Shown here: piece by piece, positions 17,348-25,956 of the stretch
How positions within the stretch are numbered: position 1 is the stretch's first letter
Layout: the number at the start of each line of letters is the position of its first letter
Assembly: GCA_016710685.1 (NCBI GenBank)
Contig: JADJVC010000034.1
Location: 248,001-312,000, forward strand
Direction: 5' to 3'
DNA: 64,000 nt
Origin: Flavobacteriales bacterium
Lineage (GTDB): Bacteria; Bacteroidota; Bacteroidia; Flavobacteriales_F; PHOS-HE28
Translations under genes and position numbers: made by a program
Notes under the pieces: model-generated
The model's database searches: none
The model's input: the letters and a program-made list of their open reading frames with translations, nothing else
What the model was told of the DNA's origin: nothing

Positions 17348-19242
17348 GACTTCAACAGATTCAATGCGGCCACACGGATCTCTTCGGAAGTGAACGGCAT
17401 GCCCTGTATTTTATTCAGCCCTTGCGCGTCCACCAGGTATTCGGCGCGCATCAGTTGGCGCAACTGGCCGCTGTTCATTTCGGGCACCAGCACTTTGGCG
17501 TAACGTTTCAGCATGCCGCGCAGTCCCTTGTTGAAGGGGAACATGTGCCGCAGATGCACGTGCGCCACGCTGAGGCCTTCCTTCTGCAACTCCACCGCTG
17601 CCGTACGGATGGCGCCATACGTGGATCCCCAGCCCACGATCAGCAGGTCGCCGTTTTCCGGGCCGCTGTCCAAACGGATGGGACGGTAGGTGTCGGCGAT
17701 GCGCTGCACTTTTTCCGCGCGCAGTTTCACCATCAGTTCGTGGTTCTGCGGATCGTAGCTGATGTTGCCGGTCTTGTCTTCTTTCTCAATGCCGCCGATG
17801 CGGTGTTGCAAACCCTTCATGCCGGGAATTGCCCAAGGGCGCACGCCGTTTTCGTCACGGGCGTAGGGCAAGAACTTCTCGGCTTCGCTCGAAGTCCTAC
17901 CCTCCGCTTCCGCGCTTTCGCGCGGCTTGGCGTACGGCGGCGTGATCGGTCGCAGGTCCTTTGCCTCCGGGAAACGCCACGGCTCGGCGCCGTTGGCGAT
18001 GTATCCGTCGCTGAGCAGGATCACGGGCGTCATGTGTTCCACGGCAAGCTTCACCGCTTCGAACGCCATCTCGAAGCAATCCGTTGGGCTGCTCGCGGCG
18101 ATCACCGGGATCGGTGCCTCGCCATTGCGCCCGAAAAGGGCTTGCCAGAGATCGGCTTGTTCGGTTTTTGTCGGTAGCCCGGTGCTGGGGCCGCCGCGCT
18201 GCACGTTCACCACAACGAGCGGGATCTCCAGCATGAACGCCAGTCCCAGTGCTTCACCTTTCAATGCGATGCCCGGCCCGCTGCTGGCGGTAACGCCAAG
18301 CGCGCCGCCATAACTGGCACCGATGGCGGAGCAAATTGCCGCGATCTCATCTTCCGCTTGGAAGGTCTTCACGCCGAAATGCTTATTCCGCGAGAGCTCG
18401 TGCAAAATGTCGCTGGCGGGCGTGATGGGATAGCTGCCATAGAACAGCTCCAGCCCCGCTTTTTGCGCGGCTGCGATAAGGCCGATGGCGATGCCTTGGT
18501 TGCCGGTGATGTTGCGGTAGTTGCCCTTCGGCATCGGCGCGGGCTTCACCTCGTAACGTGTGGTGAACGTCTCGCTGGTATCGCCGTAGTTGTAGCCCGC
18601 TTGCAGCACTTTCAGGTTCGCGTCCAGCAGGTCCGGTTTACTCTTGAACTTGCCTTCCAGAAAAGCTTGCGTGCGCTCCAGCGAACGGCTGTACATCCAG
18701 TTGATGAAACCGAGCACGAACATGTTCTTGCTGCGGTCCTTCTCCTTCATGCCGAGCGTGGTGCCCTCCAGCGCGTTGCGCGTGAGTTTGGTGACGTCCA
18801 CGGTATGCAGCACGTAGTTGTCCAGCGAATGGTCACTCAGCGGGTTCTCCTCGTCGGGGTAGCCGGAAAGCCGCAGGTTCTTCGTGTCGAATCCGTCGCT
18901 GTTGGCGATGATGGTGCCGCCGTTCTTCAACTTTGCGAGGTTGGCCTTCAGTGCCGCCGCGTTCATCACCACCAGCACATCGCACACGTCGCCTGGCGTA
19001 AAAACATCCACGCTGCCGAAGTGCAATTGGTAGCCGCTAACGCCGGCAAGTGTGCCTTGCGGCGCACGGATCTCCGCCGGATAATTCGGGAAAGTGCTCA
19101 CATCGTTTCCGAAGAGCGCGTTGGATTCAGTGAACTGGGATCCGGTAAGCTGAATGCCGTCGCCGCTGTCCCCGGCGAAGAGGATCACCACTTTCTCGCG
19201 GGCCTCAACGGTCTTCGGACGGGTTTTGGGTATGGTGTCCAT
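17344..19242 (-). CDS. korA: 2-oxoacid:ferredoxin oxidoreductase, fused gamma-alpha subunit
   Basis: A 632-residue protein. The N-terminal third is the gamma-type domain (VVILFAGDSGDGIQLTGSQF, then FPNYPAEIRAPQGT). The remainder is the alpha pyrimidine-binding domain (GNQGIAIGLIAAAQKAGL, YPITPASDILHELS, TASSGPGIALKGEALGLA, QRGGPSTGLPTKTEQADL). This fusion is typical of the two-subunit 2-oxoglutarate:ferredoxin oxidoreductase. I start at the ATG 19242 rather than a TTG at 19254, because a perfect -7 element covers 19252-19259. The substrate is inferred from family architecture; pyruvate or branched-chain oxoacids are alternatives. Confidence 0.88.
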   Translation of the reverse strand: MDTIPKTRPKTVEAREKVVILFAGDSGDGIQLTGSQFTESNALFGNDVSTFPNYPAEIRAPQGTLAGVSGYQLHFGSVDVFTPGDVCDVLVVMNAAALKANLAKLKNGGTIIANSDGFDTKNLRLSGYPDEENPLSDHSLDNYVLHTVDVTKLTRNALEGTTLGMKEKDRSKNMFVLGFINWMYSRSLERTQAFLEGKFKSKPDLLDANLKVLQAGYNYGDTSETFTTRYEVKPAPMPKGNYRNITGNQGIAIGLIAAAQKAGLELFYGSYPITPASDILHELSRNKHFGVKTFQAEDEIAAICSAIGASYGGALGVTASSGPGIALKGEALGLAFMLEIPLVVVNVQRGGPSTGLPTKTEQADLWQALFGRNGEAPIPVIAASSPTDCFEMAFEAVKLAVEHMTPVILLSDGYIANGAEPWRFPEAKDLRPITPPYAKPRESAEAEGRTSSEAEKFLPYARDENGVRPWAIPGMKGLQHRIGGIEKEDKTGNISYDPQNHELMVKLRAEKVQRIADTYRPIRLDSGPENGDLLIVGWGSTYGAIRTAAVELQKEGLSVAHVHLRHMFPFNKGLRGMLKRYAKVLVPEMNSGQLRQLMRAEYLVDAQGLNKIQGMPFTSEEIRVAALNLLKS

Positions 19243-19251
19243 ATTGGCGTG

Positions 19252-19259
19252 CAAAGGTA
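19252..19259 (-). promoter_or_regulatory. -7 element TACCTTTG for korAB
   Basis: An exact TAnnTTTG match ending 9 bp before the ATG at 19242. The transcript would have almost no leader. Confidence 0.5.
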
Positions 19260-19324
19260 CGGGGGCGGGGGATGGGGTTTATATGAGGATTGTCAACCGC
19301 AGTGGGTTGTGGGAGATCGAACCG

Positions 19325-19470
19325 CTGATTAACACGGATGCACGCTGTTGAATTTTGAATGGTATCGGCTACAACGCCCGATCAGCGTCCATCAGCGTTT
19401 CCAACCTATGATCTTATTCGCCATAACTCACTATCAGCGTTCATCAGCGTACATCAGCGGTTTAAACCAT
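19325..19470. repeat. short quasi-tandem intergenic repeat (ATCAGCG units)
   Basis: The spacer between korA and the NifU-like gene contains units such as GATCAGCGTCCATCAGCG near 19380 and CTATCAGCGTTCATCAGCG near 19431, then CATCAGCGG. The half-unit ATCAGCG recurs every 10 bp. It is preceded by a GATTAACACGGATGCACGC block. No coding sequence is seen. Confidence 0.5.
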
Positions 19471-19481
19471 GAACATCACGT

Positions 19482-19748
19482 TCACACCAACGCCTCCACC
19501 TTCACCACTTCCGGGGCCACGCGCTTGATGGCTTCTTCCACGCCGGCCTTCATGGTCATGGCGCTCATGGAGCAGTTGCTGCAGGCCCCGTGGAGCCGCA
19601 CTTGCACCACGCCTTTGTCGCTGATGTTGTCCAAGGTGATGTCGCCACCGTCGGCTTCGAGGAAGGGGCGCAGTTCCGTGAGCGCATCCTTCACGCGCCG
19701 GGTAAGGCGTTCCATTTCTTGCGGATCAATAAGGGCCGTGGTGCTCAT
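19482..19748 (-). CDS. NifU C-terminal-like Fe-S scaffold protein
   Basis: An 88-residue protein consisting only of the NifU C-terminal domain. It shows LRPFLEADGGDITLDNI and the cluster-binding CxxC (Cys56 and Cys59 in GACSNCSMS). Such proteins (Nfu type) hold and pass on 4Fe-4S clusters. It overlaps the end of mrp by 4 bp (ATGA at 19745-19748), so it is translationally coupled to an Fe-S cluster carrier ATPase, which supports a shared role. A longer frame running upstream in the same reading phase is only the mrp gene out of frame. Confidence 0.9.
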   Translation of the reverse strand: MSTTALIDPQEMERLTRRVKDALTELRPFLEADGGDITLDNISDKGVVQVRLHGACSNCSMSAMTMKAGVEEAIKRVAPEVVKVEALV

Positions 19749-20887
19749 GGCTTTGCAGCAAGATGTTCCGCAGGATGCGCGCTCTTTTGCTGTTGTGCGG
19801 TTTCCAGTTCCGCCAAGATACGCTGCATGGCGTCCAGCAGCGGCGTGAACGCCTGTGCGGCGGGCGTATCGCCTTGTAGCACTGCGGGCCGGCCCACGTC
19901 GGCGGCTTCGCGGATGCTTTGTACAAGCGGCACTTCGGCCATGAAGGGCACCTTCAATTCTTCGGCCAAGGCTTGTGCGCCGCCCTTGCCGAAGATGTGC
20001 ATCCGCTCTTTTTCGGGGATGTCGGAGAGGGTTCTTCCCGCCACGTTTTCCGCAGGAATGAACCAAGCCATGTTCTCCACGATGCCGAGCACGGGCACGT
20101 TCACACTGGGCATGTTGAAGAGGCCCACGCCTTTGCGCGCATCCACCAGGGCCACGGCCTGCGGGGTGCTCACGATGATGGCGCCGCTGAGCGGCACGGC
20201 TTGCACGAGGGAGAGGTGGATGTCGCCGGTGCCGGGCGGAAGGTCCACGAGCATCACGTCCAGTTCGCCCCAGTCGGCGTCCTTGAAGAGCTGGTCCAGT
20301 GCTTTGCTGGCCATGGGCCCGCGCCACGCGATGGCCTGTCCGGGGTCGGCGAAAAAGCCGATGCTCAGCAGTTGCACGCCGTAGCTCTCAACGGGCACGA
20401 TCAGGTTTTTGCCATCCACTTCCTTCACGCGGGGCCGCTCCTTCAGCACGTCGAACATCAGCGGCATGCTGGGGCCGTAGATGTCGGCATCCACCAAGCC
20501 CACTTTCAATCCACGTTGGGCGAGGCCCGCAGCGAGGTTGGCGGTGATGGTGCTTTTGCCCACGCCGCCTTTGCCGCTGGCCACCGCAATGATGTGCTTT
20601 ACATGGGGCAGCACTTTGCGCAAGCCACCGCGCGCACCGCTGATGGGGCGCACGCTCACGCTCACCTTCACCTCGTCGCCGAATGCTTGTTTCAGCTGGA
20701 AGCTCACCGCCTCTTCCATGCGCTTGCGGCTGTGCATGGCCGAGTTGCTCACTTCCACGATGATGCTGATGTTGTTCTCGTCGATAACGACCTCCTGCAC
20801 GAGGTCCAATTCCACGATGTCCTTCTTGAGGTCGGGTTCGATCACGCGGCTTAGCGCGGCTTGCAGTGCTTCTTCGGTAATGGGCAT
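19745..20887 (-). CDS. mrp: Mrp/ApbC-family Fe-S cluster carrier ATPase
   Basis: A 380-residue P-loop ATPase that binds and transfers Fe-S clusters. An N-terminal MIP18/DUF59-like domain (about residues 1-85, LSRVIEPDLKKDIVELDLV) is followed by the deviant Walker A GKGGVGKS (105-112), the Switch-like DADIYGPSMP and the DLPPGTGDIHLSL motif. The family's CxxC near the C-terminus is not obvious here, so cluster binding may be atypical. A TAATTTCG element (one mismatch to TAnnTTTG) precedes the start at 20895-20902. It is co-transcribed with the NifU-like gene. Confidence 0.9.
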   Translation of the reverse strand: MPITEEALQAALSRVIEPDLKKDIVELDLVQEVVIDENNISIIVEVSNSAMHSRKRMEEAVSFQLKQAFGDEVKVSVSVRPISGARGGLRKVLPHVKHIIAVASGKGGVGKSTITANLAAGLAQRGLKVGLVDADIYGPSMPLMFDVLKERPRVKEVDGKNLIVPVESYGVQLLSIGFFADPGQAIAWRGPMASKALDQLFKDADWGELDVMLVDLPPGTGDIHLSLVQAVPLSGAIIVSTPQAVALVDARKGVGLFNMPSVNVPVLGIVENMAWFIPAENVAGRTLSDIPEKERMHIFGKGGAQALAEELKVPFMAEVPLVQSIREAADVGRPAVLQGDTPAAQAFTPLLDAMQRILAELETAQQQKSAHPAEHLAAKP

Positions 20888-20997
20888 GGCGGCGCGAAAT
20901 TACCGCTTAAACAGGTGGCGCGCTTGGGAAGGACAAGACAAGGTTTTTTTTGACAGGAATACAGGATCAACAGGATCGGGGCCGCTTTGCGGCGGCT

Positions 20998-21450
20998 CTA
21001 CTGCCGTCCCTCGGCACTGCTCGCTTGCGCCTCGTCGCGCATGGGCTTGCGTTCCAACAGCCAGAGCATGGCGATGGAGGGGTCTTCGAAAAAGCGGACG
21101 GCGTAAGGCGCATCATCCGGCGTTGCGGCCACAAAGCGTTCCACGGCCCTTGCGTTGCCCGGATCTTCGCTGCCAACAATGGCAATGCGTTCAATGCCCG
21201 CCTGCATCACTTGCGGGGTGAACTCGCGCATGGTCCACGCTTGGTCCTCCGGTGAGATCGCGCCGGCTTTGCGTGCATCGGTGAGCCAATAGCGGAGTGC
21301 GTCGCGTTCCACCACGTTCATTATGCGCTGCAACAGCGAACGGTAGCGCTCGCCCATGAAGACACCGTTCCATGTGGACCGCACAAAGCGCTGCACCGGC
21401 TGCACTTCCAGCAGCAGGTTTTCGCACTTATGTTCGGTGTTGATCAACAT
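20998..21450 (-). CDS. uncharacterised STAS/SpoIIAA-like protein
   Basis: A 150-residue cytoplasmic protein. I start at the ATG 21450 (MLINTEHKCENLLLEV), where AAAGG lies about 9 bp upstream. The more distal 21522 start would add an implausible leader. The alternating strand/helix pattern and the section VERDALRYWLTDARKAGAISPEDQAWTM..F look like proteins of Bacteroidota annotated as STAS- or SpoIIAA-like, but I see no diagnostic phosphorylatable serine. Function is unknown. The end lies just before a GCCGC/GCGGC hairpin (about 20980-20993). It stands alone between mrp and the MGMT-family gene. Confidence 0.5.
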   Translation of the reverse strand: MLINTEHKCENLLLEVQPVQRFVRSTWNGVFMGERYRSLLQRIMNVVERDALRYWLTDARKAGAISPEDQAWTMREFTPQVMQAGIERIAIVGSEDPGNARAVERFVAATPDDAPYAVRFFEDPSIAMLWLLERKPMRDEAQASSAEGRQ

Positions 21451-21547
21451 GGGATTTGACCTTTCGGCACGATGAAAGTACACCGACAAACTGACATTGT
21501 TCGCAAAGACCCGAAAAATCACTATTAATGGGTAGGTAACACAACGC

Positions 21548-21913
21548 TCACAAACGCAGCCCTTGCGCGGGGTCCCAGAACTTCTTTTGAAAATCCTGCA
21601 CTTGGTCTTTTTTGACCGTCACGCCTTCCTTTTTCAGCAGATCCTCCATTTGTGCGGGCGTTGCGAAATGGTGTTTGCCGGTGAGCAGCCCGTTGCGATT
21701 TACTACGCGGTGCGCGGGCACTTTGGGTTTTACGCCGTGCGCCCGGTTCATGCACCAGCCCACCATGCGCGAGCTGCGGGCGGCGCCGAGGTATTTGGCG
21801 ATGGCGCCATAGCTGGTTACGCGACCGCGCGGGACCTGCCGCACCACGTCCATGACGTCGGCGAAGAAATCACGCTCTGGGACGGGGTTGTTTGGGGTTG
21901 TGCTTTTAGGCAT
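21548..21913 (-). CDS. MGMT-family alkyltransferase-like protein lacking the acceptor Cys
   Basis: A 121-residue protein with the DNA-binding domain of O6-alkylguanine-DNA alkyltransferases: VMDVVRQVPRGRVTSYGAIAKYLG, SSRMVGWCMN (the helix-turn-helix with the finger arginine) and the active-site region. In true MGMT the acceptor site reads PCHRV; here it reads PAHRV. The loss of Cys places it with alkyltransferase-like (ATL) proteins, which bind alkylated bases without repairing them and flag them for nucleotide excision repair. Most ATLs carry Trp at this position, so Ala is a variant. I use the ATG at 21913 (MPKSTTPNNP). Confidence 0.85.
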   Translation of the reverse strand: MPKSTTPNNPVPERDFFADVMDVVRQVPRGRVTSYGAIAKYLGAARSSRMVGWCMNRAHGVKPKVPAHRVVNRNGLLTGKHHFATPAQMEDLLKKEGVTVKKDQVQDFQKKFWDPAQGLRL

Positions 21914-22158
21914 GGAAAGGTTTAACCGCAGAAGGCGCAAAGGTCGCTGAGATTGTCAAAGTCTGACCGCGGCGCACGCAACGGGCGCAACGAATTTCAA
22001 GATCAGTCAGAAACAGAAAGCCAATGACAAGAGTTTCATATCAGCCCGCACACAGTATCAATGAACTGCATTTACGTTGCGTTCGTTGCGAGCGTTGCGG
22101 TAAAACACCACGATCGCATTCCTTCACGCCCTTCGTGGTAAAAAACCCGTCGTGGTCT
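21914..22158. other. spacer with short repeat motifs, no gene
   Basis: Contains ACCGCAGAAGGCGCAAAGG near 21926 and GCGCACGCAACGGGCGCAACG near 21971. Near 22077 lies the related GTTGCGTTCGTTGCGAGCGTTGCGG, cut here only by description. These resemble the other quasi-tandem intergenic motifs in the window. No coding sequence or RNA gene is recognised. Confidence 0.35.
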
Positions 22159-22836
22159 TCACCACCCAAAGCGCACGTAATGGATCGTCCGTCCTTCTTC
22201 CAACCACATTCTTTCGTAGTGGGTGCGGATGTTCAGCACGGCTTGTTCCTCCGGAGAAACGCGCGGCACGAGTTCGGCATAGACGTTCGCGCTGCTTTCT
22301 TCAGTGCGCAGTTTGTGCTCGTCGATTTGTTCCAGAGTGTATTCGTAGAGCAGTGGGCTGTCGGTCTTTAAATGAATGATGCCGCCGGGTTTCAGGATCT
22401 CCTTGTAGCGCGCCAAGAAAAGCGGGCTGGTGAGGCGCTTGCGTGCTTTCCCGATCTGCGGGTCGCTGAAGGTGAGCCAGATCTCGTCCACTTCTTGTTT
22501 CCCGAAGCACCGCAGAATGTGGTCCACATGTGTGCGCAGGAATCCGACGTTGGTCAGGCCTTTTTCATGCGCCGTTTTCGCACCGCGCCAGATCCTTGCA
22601 CCTTTGATGTCTACGCCGATGTAGTTTTTCTCTGGTCGCAGCTGCGCCAGCCCCACTGTGTATTCACCGCCGCCGCAACCGAGCTCCAGTACCAGCGGGG
22701 CTTCACGCTTGAAAAAGTCGCTGTTCCATTTGCCTTTCTGTGCAAGGTCGGCCGCCTGCAGCTCTGTGAACATGGGCTGCACCACATGTGCATATGTGGC
22801 GTTTTCGGCGAAACGGGAGAGTTTGTTTTTGCCCAT
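22159..22836 (-). CDS. trmB: tRNA (guanine-N7-)-methyltransferase TrmB
   Basis: A 225-residue SAM-dependent enzyme that methylates G46 in the tRNA variable loop. The SAM-binding motif LELGCGGGEYT is at residues 50-60. Further conserved sections are NYIGVDIKGARIWRGAK, VDEIWLTFSDPQIGKARKR (in most homologues FPDPWPKxRH; here it is replaced by FSDPQIGKARKR, which is common in Bacteroidota) and GGIIHLKTDSPLLYEYTLEQ. The length is typical. The start at 22836 begins MGKNKLSRFAE. It is divergent from the glycosyltransferase gene. Confidence 0.92.
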   Translation of the reverse strand: MGKNKLSRFAENATYAHVVQPMFTELQAADLAQKGKWNSDFFKREAPLVLELGCGGGEYTVGLAQLRPEKNYIGVDIKGARIWRGAKTAHEKGLTNVGFLRTHVDHILRCFGKQEVDEIWLTFSDPQIGKARKRLTSPLFLARYKEILKPGGIIHLKTDSPLLYEYTLEQIDEHKLRTEESSANVYAELVPRVSPEEQAVLNIRTHYERMWLEEGRTIHYVRFGW

Positions 22837-23009
22837 GGAATGGCGGCGAAGATCGGGAGTTCGTGAAAAAGTCCGCGAAAGAACGAAGAGTTGGGGATAT
22901 GACTAGCTGATTTGAGAGATCAGCTGATCTGTTGATGGTCGCTTTGAACACCTTTTGATCGACTTGACGCGATTGTGCCATTTAAGGTTGGTGGACCGAA
23001 CTTCGCCCC

Positions 23010-24104
23010 ATGTTCAACGGCGCACGCATCTTGGTGGCCCCGCTCGATTGGGGCTTGGGGCATGCTTCGCGCTGCGTGCCGATCATCCGCGCCTTGCTGG
23101 AGCATGGTGCGATGCCTGTGATCGGCGCGGACAAAGGGCCGTTGGCATTGCTCCGCGAAGAGTTTCCGCAATTGGACCACGTGCGCATTCCCGGCATGGA
23201 AGTGCGCTATGCGAAAGGCCGCTCGCAAGCATGGGCCATGGCGAAGCAGTTCCCGGCGATGTTGCGGCAGGTGCGCAAAGAGCACGTATTGTTCGAAAAA
23301 ATTCGGCATGAATTCCGTCTCGATGTCGTGATCAGCGACCAGCGTTTTGGCATGCGTTCGGCGGGGCTTCCCAGCGTGTTGGTCACCCATCAACTCTTCC
23401 CGTTCGCGCCTTTCGCCCAAGGATTTGCGCGACGCATCAACCGGCGGCACATCGACCGCTTCGATCTTTGCTGGGTGCCGGATCATGAAGAAGCGCCCGG
23501 CCTTTCGGGGGCGCTTTCCCACGAGGTGAACATGCCTGCAAACGCCCGGTTCATTGGGCCATTAAGCCGGTTCGCGGGTGAACGGTCAGCGGCGGACGGC
23601 CCGAAGTACCGCGTGGTGGCCGTGATCAGCGGGCCGGAGCCGCAACGCAGCCTGCTCGAAAGTGCTGTTCGTTTTCAACTGAAGAAAATAGAAGGATCGC
23701 ATCTGATCATTTCCGGGAAACTGGGATCCGATGAGGTTCGAGAAGGGGACATCCGTACAATGGGCCACTTGAATGCTGATAAGCTTTATTCAGCGATGAA
23801 GAACGCCGTGCTCATCATCGGCCGCACGGGCTTTTCCACGCTGATGGACCTGGATGCGATCGGCCGTGGCGCACTTCTTGTACCCACGCCAGGGCAAGCT
23901 GAACAGGAATATCTCGGCCGCTTGCACCACGCCGCAGGCGTCCATCGCATACAGGAACAGCACCGGCTTGATATTTCCGCAGAGCTTGCCGATCCACCAC
24001 CTTCATTCCCCCCAAAGCAAAATTCCTCTGCATTTCTCCCGGCTTTGTACGAACTTGCACGCTTGATCGCGCTTCGGCGCAACACCATTCCCACCTCAGC
24101 ATGA
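23010..24104 (+). CDS. glycosyltransferase, MurG-like GT-B family
   Basis: A 364-residue predicted GT-B glycosyltransferase. An N-terminal nucleotide-fold half with the glycine-rich start ILVAPLDWGLGHASRCVPI (residues 7-25) precedes a C-terminal donor-binding half: VAVISGPEPQRSLLE, then IIGRTGFSTLMDLDAIGRGALLVPTPGQAEQEYL (about 270-303). The latter has the G-x-x-T-x-x-E/D and P-x-x-x-Q-x-E pattern of MurG-type transferases. The acceptor is unknown. The downstream endonuclease gene overlaps by 4 bp (ATGA at 24101-24104). The true murG is in the dcw cluster at 60 kb, so this is a different enzyme. Confidence 0.75.
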   Translation: MFNGARILVAPLDWGLGHASRCVPIIRALLEHGAMPVIGADKGPLALLREEFPQLDHVRIPGMEVRYAKGRSQAWAMAKQFPAMLRQVRKEHVLFEKIRHEFRLDVVISDQRFGMRSAGLPSVLVTHQLFPFAPFAQGFARRINRRHIDRFDLCWVPDHEEAPGLSGALSHEVNMPANARFIGPLSRFAGERSAADGPKYRVVAVISGPEPQRSLLESAVRFQLKKIEGSHLIISGKLGSDEVREGDIRTMGHLNADKLYSAMKNAVLIIGRTGFSTLMDLDAIGRGALLVPTPGQAEQEYLGRLHHAAGVHRIQEQHRLDISAELADPPPSFPPKQNSSAFLPALYELARLIALRRNTIPTSA

Positions 24105-25354
24105 ATTACCGCAGCCTCGCGCCTTTGATCGCGCTCTTCGCATTCACCACCGCTTACGCACAAACCAAGCAGGACGAAAAACTGCGCGCCGTGCAAGCGC
24201 AGTACGCCGAGCTGCAAACGCAATTGGACCAAGTGCGCGTGGACATGGAAAAGGCCAAGCTGGACGTAATGGGGCACGACCTCGCAGCATGGGGTTACCC
24301 CGCTCTGGACACCGGTGATACGGTGATCGTACACCCCGGCCACGCGTTGGTCTGGGATGACAGATACAAAGTGCCGAAGTGGACCGCGCACATCATTATG
24401 CCGGACATTATGGAAGGCAACCTTGCACGCATCGACACCTTCCTGCCGGACCCGTTGGTGAAGACGAATACCGCGTTGATCACCAGTTATTGGTATAGCG
24501 GTTACGACCGTGGCCACATGGTGCCAAGCGCCGACATGCGCTGGAGCATGGAAGCCTTGAAAGCCACCTATCTCTACAGCAATATCTCACCGCAAAAGCC
24601 CGAGCTGAATCGCGGATCGTGGGCGGATCTGGAGGACTGGATGCGCCGCTATGTCCACTATTCAGGGCATCGTGTTTATGTGGTCACAGCACCTATTCTC
24701 GGACCGGACATGCCACTGCTGAACAAGCCCAAATCAGAAGCCGATGTTAGCGCGCCGCCTTACTTCTTCAAAGCCATGGTGGATATCGACGCTCCGGTGA
24801 AGAAGGGCATCGCCTTTGTGATGAGCAACGCCCTGAACGACCACGGGCTGCTCACATACGCCTGCTCCATCGACAGCGTGGAAAAACTTTCCGGGCTGGA
24901 CCTTTACCCTGCTTTGGACGACACGTTGGAAAACCGCATCGAGGCCATGCACAACACGCAGGACTGGTACGGCGAAGGTGACCGTGCCATGGGCGAAGTA
25001 GCCCCACTGGTGCCGCCTTTGCCGGGTGGGCGTTTCACTACCACGCAGGCCAAATACCACATCGGGAACAAGGCCACCATTTGCGGCACCATCGTGAGTA
25101 CGCGCCGCACCAAGAAGGCCAACGCGCTCTACCTCAACTTCGACCGCATGTACCCTAATCAAGATTTTTACGCAACAGTTTGGGACAGCAATAGCCCCAA
25201 CTTCTCATACGACCCGGAGACCTACTTACAAGGGCGGAAAGTGTGCGTCACCGGCATGGTCTCAGTGTTCAACGACATTGCACGCATCAGCATCAACAAC
25301 GAGGACGAGATCACGTTTTGGGAGGATGTGGTGAAAGAGGATGGTGATCGGTAA
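24101..25354 (+). CDS. secreted DNA/RNA non-specific endonuclease with C-terminal OB-like domain
   Basis: A 417-residue protein. A signal peptide (MNYRSLAPLIALFAFTTAYA) and a short coiled coil (about residues 25-55) precede a beta-beta-alpha-Me nuclease domain. The catalytic DRGH motif is at 136-139 (YDRGHMVPSADM), followed by NISPQ with the metal-binding Asn. The C-terminal 110 residues (KATICGTIVSTRRTKKANAL, then YLQGRKVCVTGMVSVFNDIA) look like an OB-fold nucleic-acid-binding domain. It should degrade extracellular or periplasmic DNA and RNA, perhaps for nutrient scavenging. It is coupled by overlap to the glycosyltransferase upstream. Confidence 0.82.
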   Translation: MNYRSLAPLIALFAFTTAYAQTKQDEKLRAVQAQYAELQTQLDQVRVDMEKAKLDVMGHDLAAWGYPALDTGDTVIVHPGHALVWDDRYKVPKWTAHIIMPDIMEGNLARIDTFLPDPLVKTNTALITSYWYSGYDRGHMVPSADMRWSMEALKATYLYSNISPQKPELNRGSWADLEDWMRRYVHYSGHRVYVVTAPILGPDMPLLNKPKSEADVSAPPYFFKAMVDIDAPVKKGIAFVMSNALNDHGLLTYACSIDSVEKLSGLDLYPALDDTLENRIEAMHNTQDWYGEGDRAMGEVAPLVPPLPGGRFTTTQAKYHIGNKATICGTIVSTRRTKKANALYLNFDRMYPNQDFYATVWDSNSPNFSYDPETYLQGRKVCVTGMVSVFNDIARISINNEDEITFWEDVVKEDGDR

Positions 25355-25430
25355 CTACCGTTCCTCCTCGCAGACTGGTAAAGGCTTCACCCGCCTGACA
25401 ACTGACAACGAACAACTGACAACTGCACCG

Positions 25431-25931
25431 CTACTGCACCACGATCGCATCCGTAAACACGGTATTGCTCTCGTGCAACGCCCGGTCCGCGATGCGCACG
25501 CTGAAACGCACGGTATCACCCGGGATCTGGGGCAGCACTTGGTTCGCGATGTCCACCGCGATGTCGCCTTGCAATGCTTTGTTCTGCCCCGTGGGCGTGA
25601 TCACCGGGATGCGGTAGTAAAGCGGTAACGTAAAGTTTTGAAGCTCCCATGCACCATTCTGCATTTTGTAATAGTCCACGAAAAAGTTGTGGTACCACGT
25701 GCTGCCGGGGTTAAACGGGGCCAATGTATCGCCTTGGTTTAAGCCGATGTCGCCGTCGCCATCGGTAAAGGTGATGGTGAGGCGCGCAGGCTCCGTGGCT
25801 TGGTCGTAGGATTTGAATGCGATGCTCGGTTCCACTGGAAATTGCTCCGTTTTCAGGCAGCCGCCCAAGAGCATTGTCAATGCCAAGGCTGCCCCGGATA
25901 CTTTTGCCGTTGAGATGAACGCGTTTTGCAT
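25431..25931 (-). CDS. uncharacterised lipoprotein
   Basis: A 166-residue predicted lipoprotein with signal and lipobox ALALTMLLGGC near residue 25. The mature part begins with acidic and Pro-rich sequence and contains TITFTDGDGDIGLNQGDT, a calcium-loop-like D-G-D-G-D segment found in several Bacteroidota surface lipoproteins. I start at the ATG 25931. A TACCTTTG promoter element lies 8 bp upstream, which excludes the longer frame. Function is unknown. It is divergent from the LuxE-like gene with only 25 bp between the starts. Confidence 0.65.
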   Translation of the reverse strand: MQNAFISTAKVSGAALALTMLLGGCLKTEQFPVEPSIAFKSYDQATEPARLTITFTDGDGDIGLNQGDTLAPFNPGSTWYHNFFVDYYKMQNGAWELQNFTLPLYYRIPVITPTGQNKALQGDIAVDIANQVLPQIPGDTVRFSVRIADRALHESNTVFTDAIVVQ

Positions 25932-25938
25932 GGAAACA

Positions 25939-25946
25939 CAAAGGTA
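25939..25946 (-). promoter_or_regulatory. -7 element TACCTTTG for the lipoprotein gene
   Basis: An exact TAnnTTTG match ending 7 bp before the ATG at 25931, implying a nearly leaderless transcript. Confidence 0.45.
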
Positions 25947-25956
25947 AGAACGGAAC

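Noticed and set aside
19482..20327. A long frame reading 281 codons into the NifU-like protein
   Set aside because: Only the last 88 codons make sense. The upstream part is mrp read out of frame, and the ATG at 19748 overlaps the mrp stop in the usual ATGA manner.
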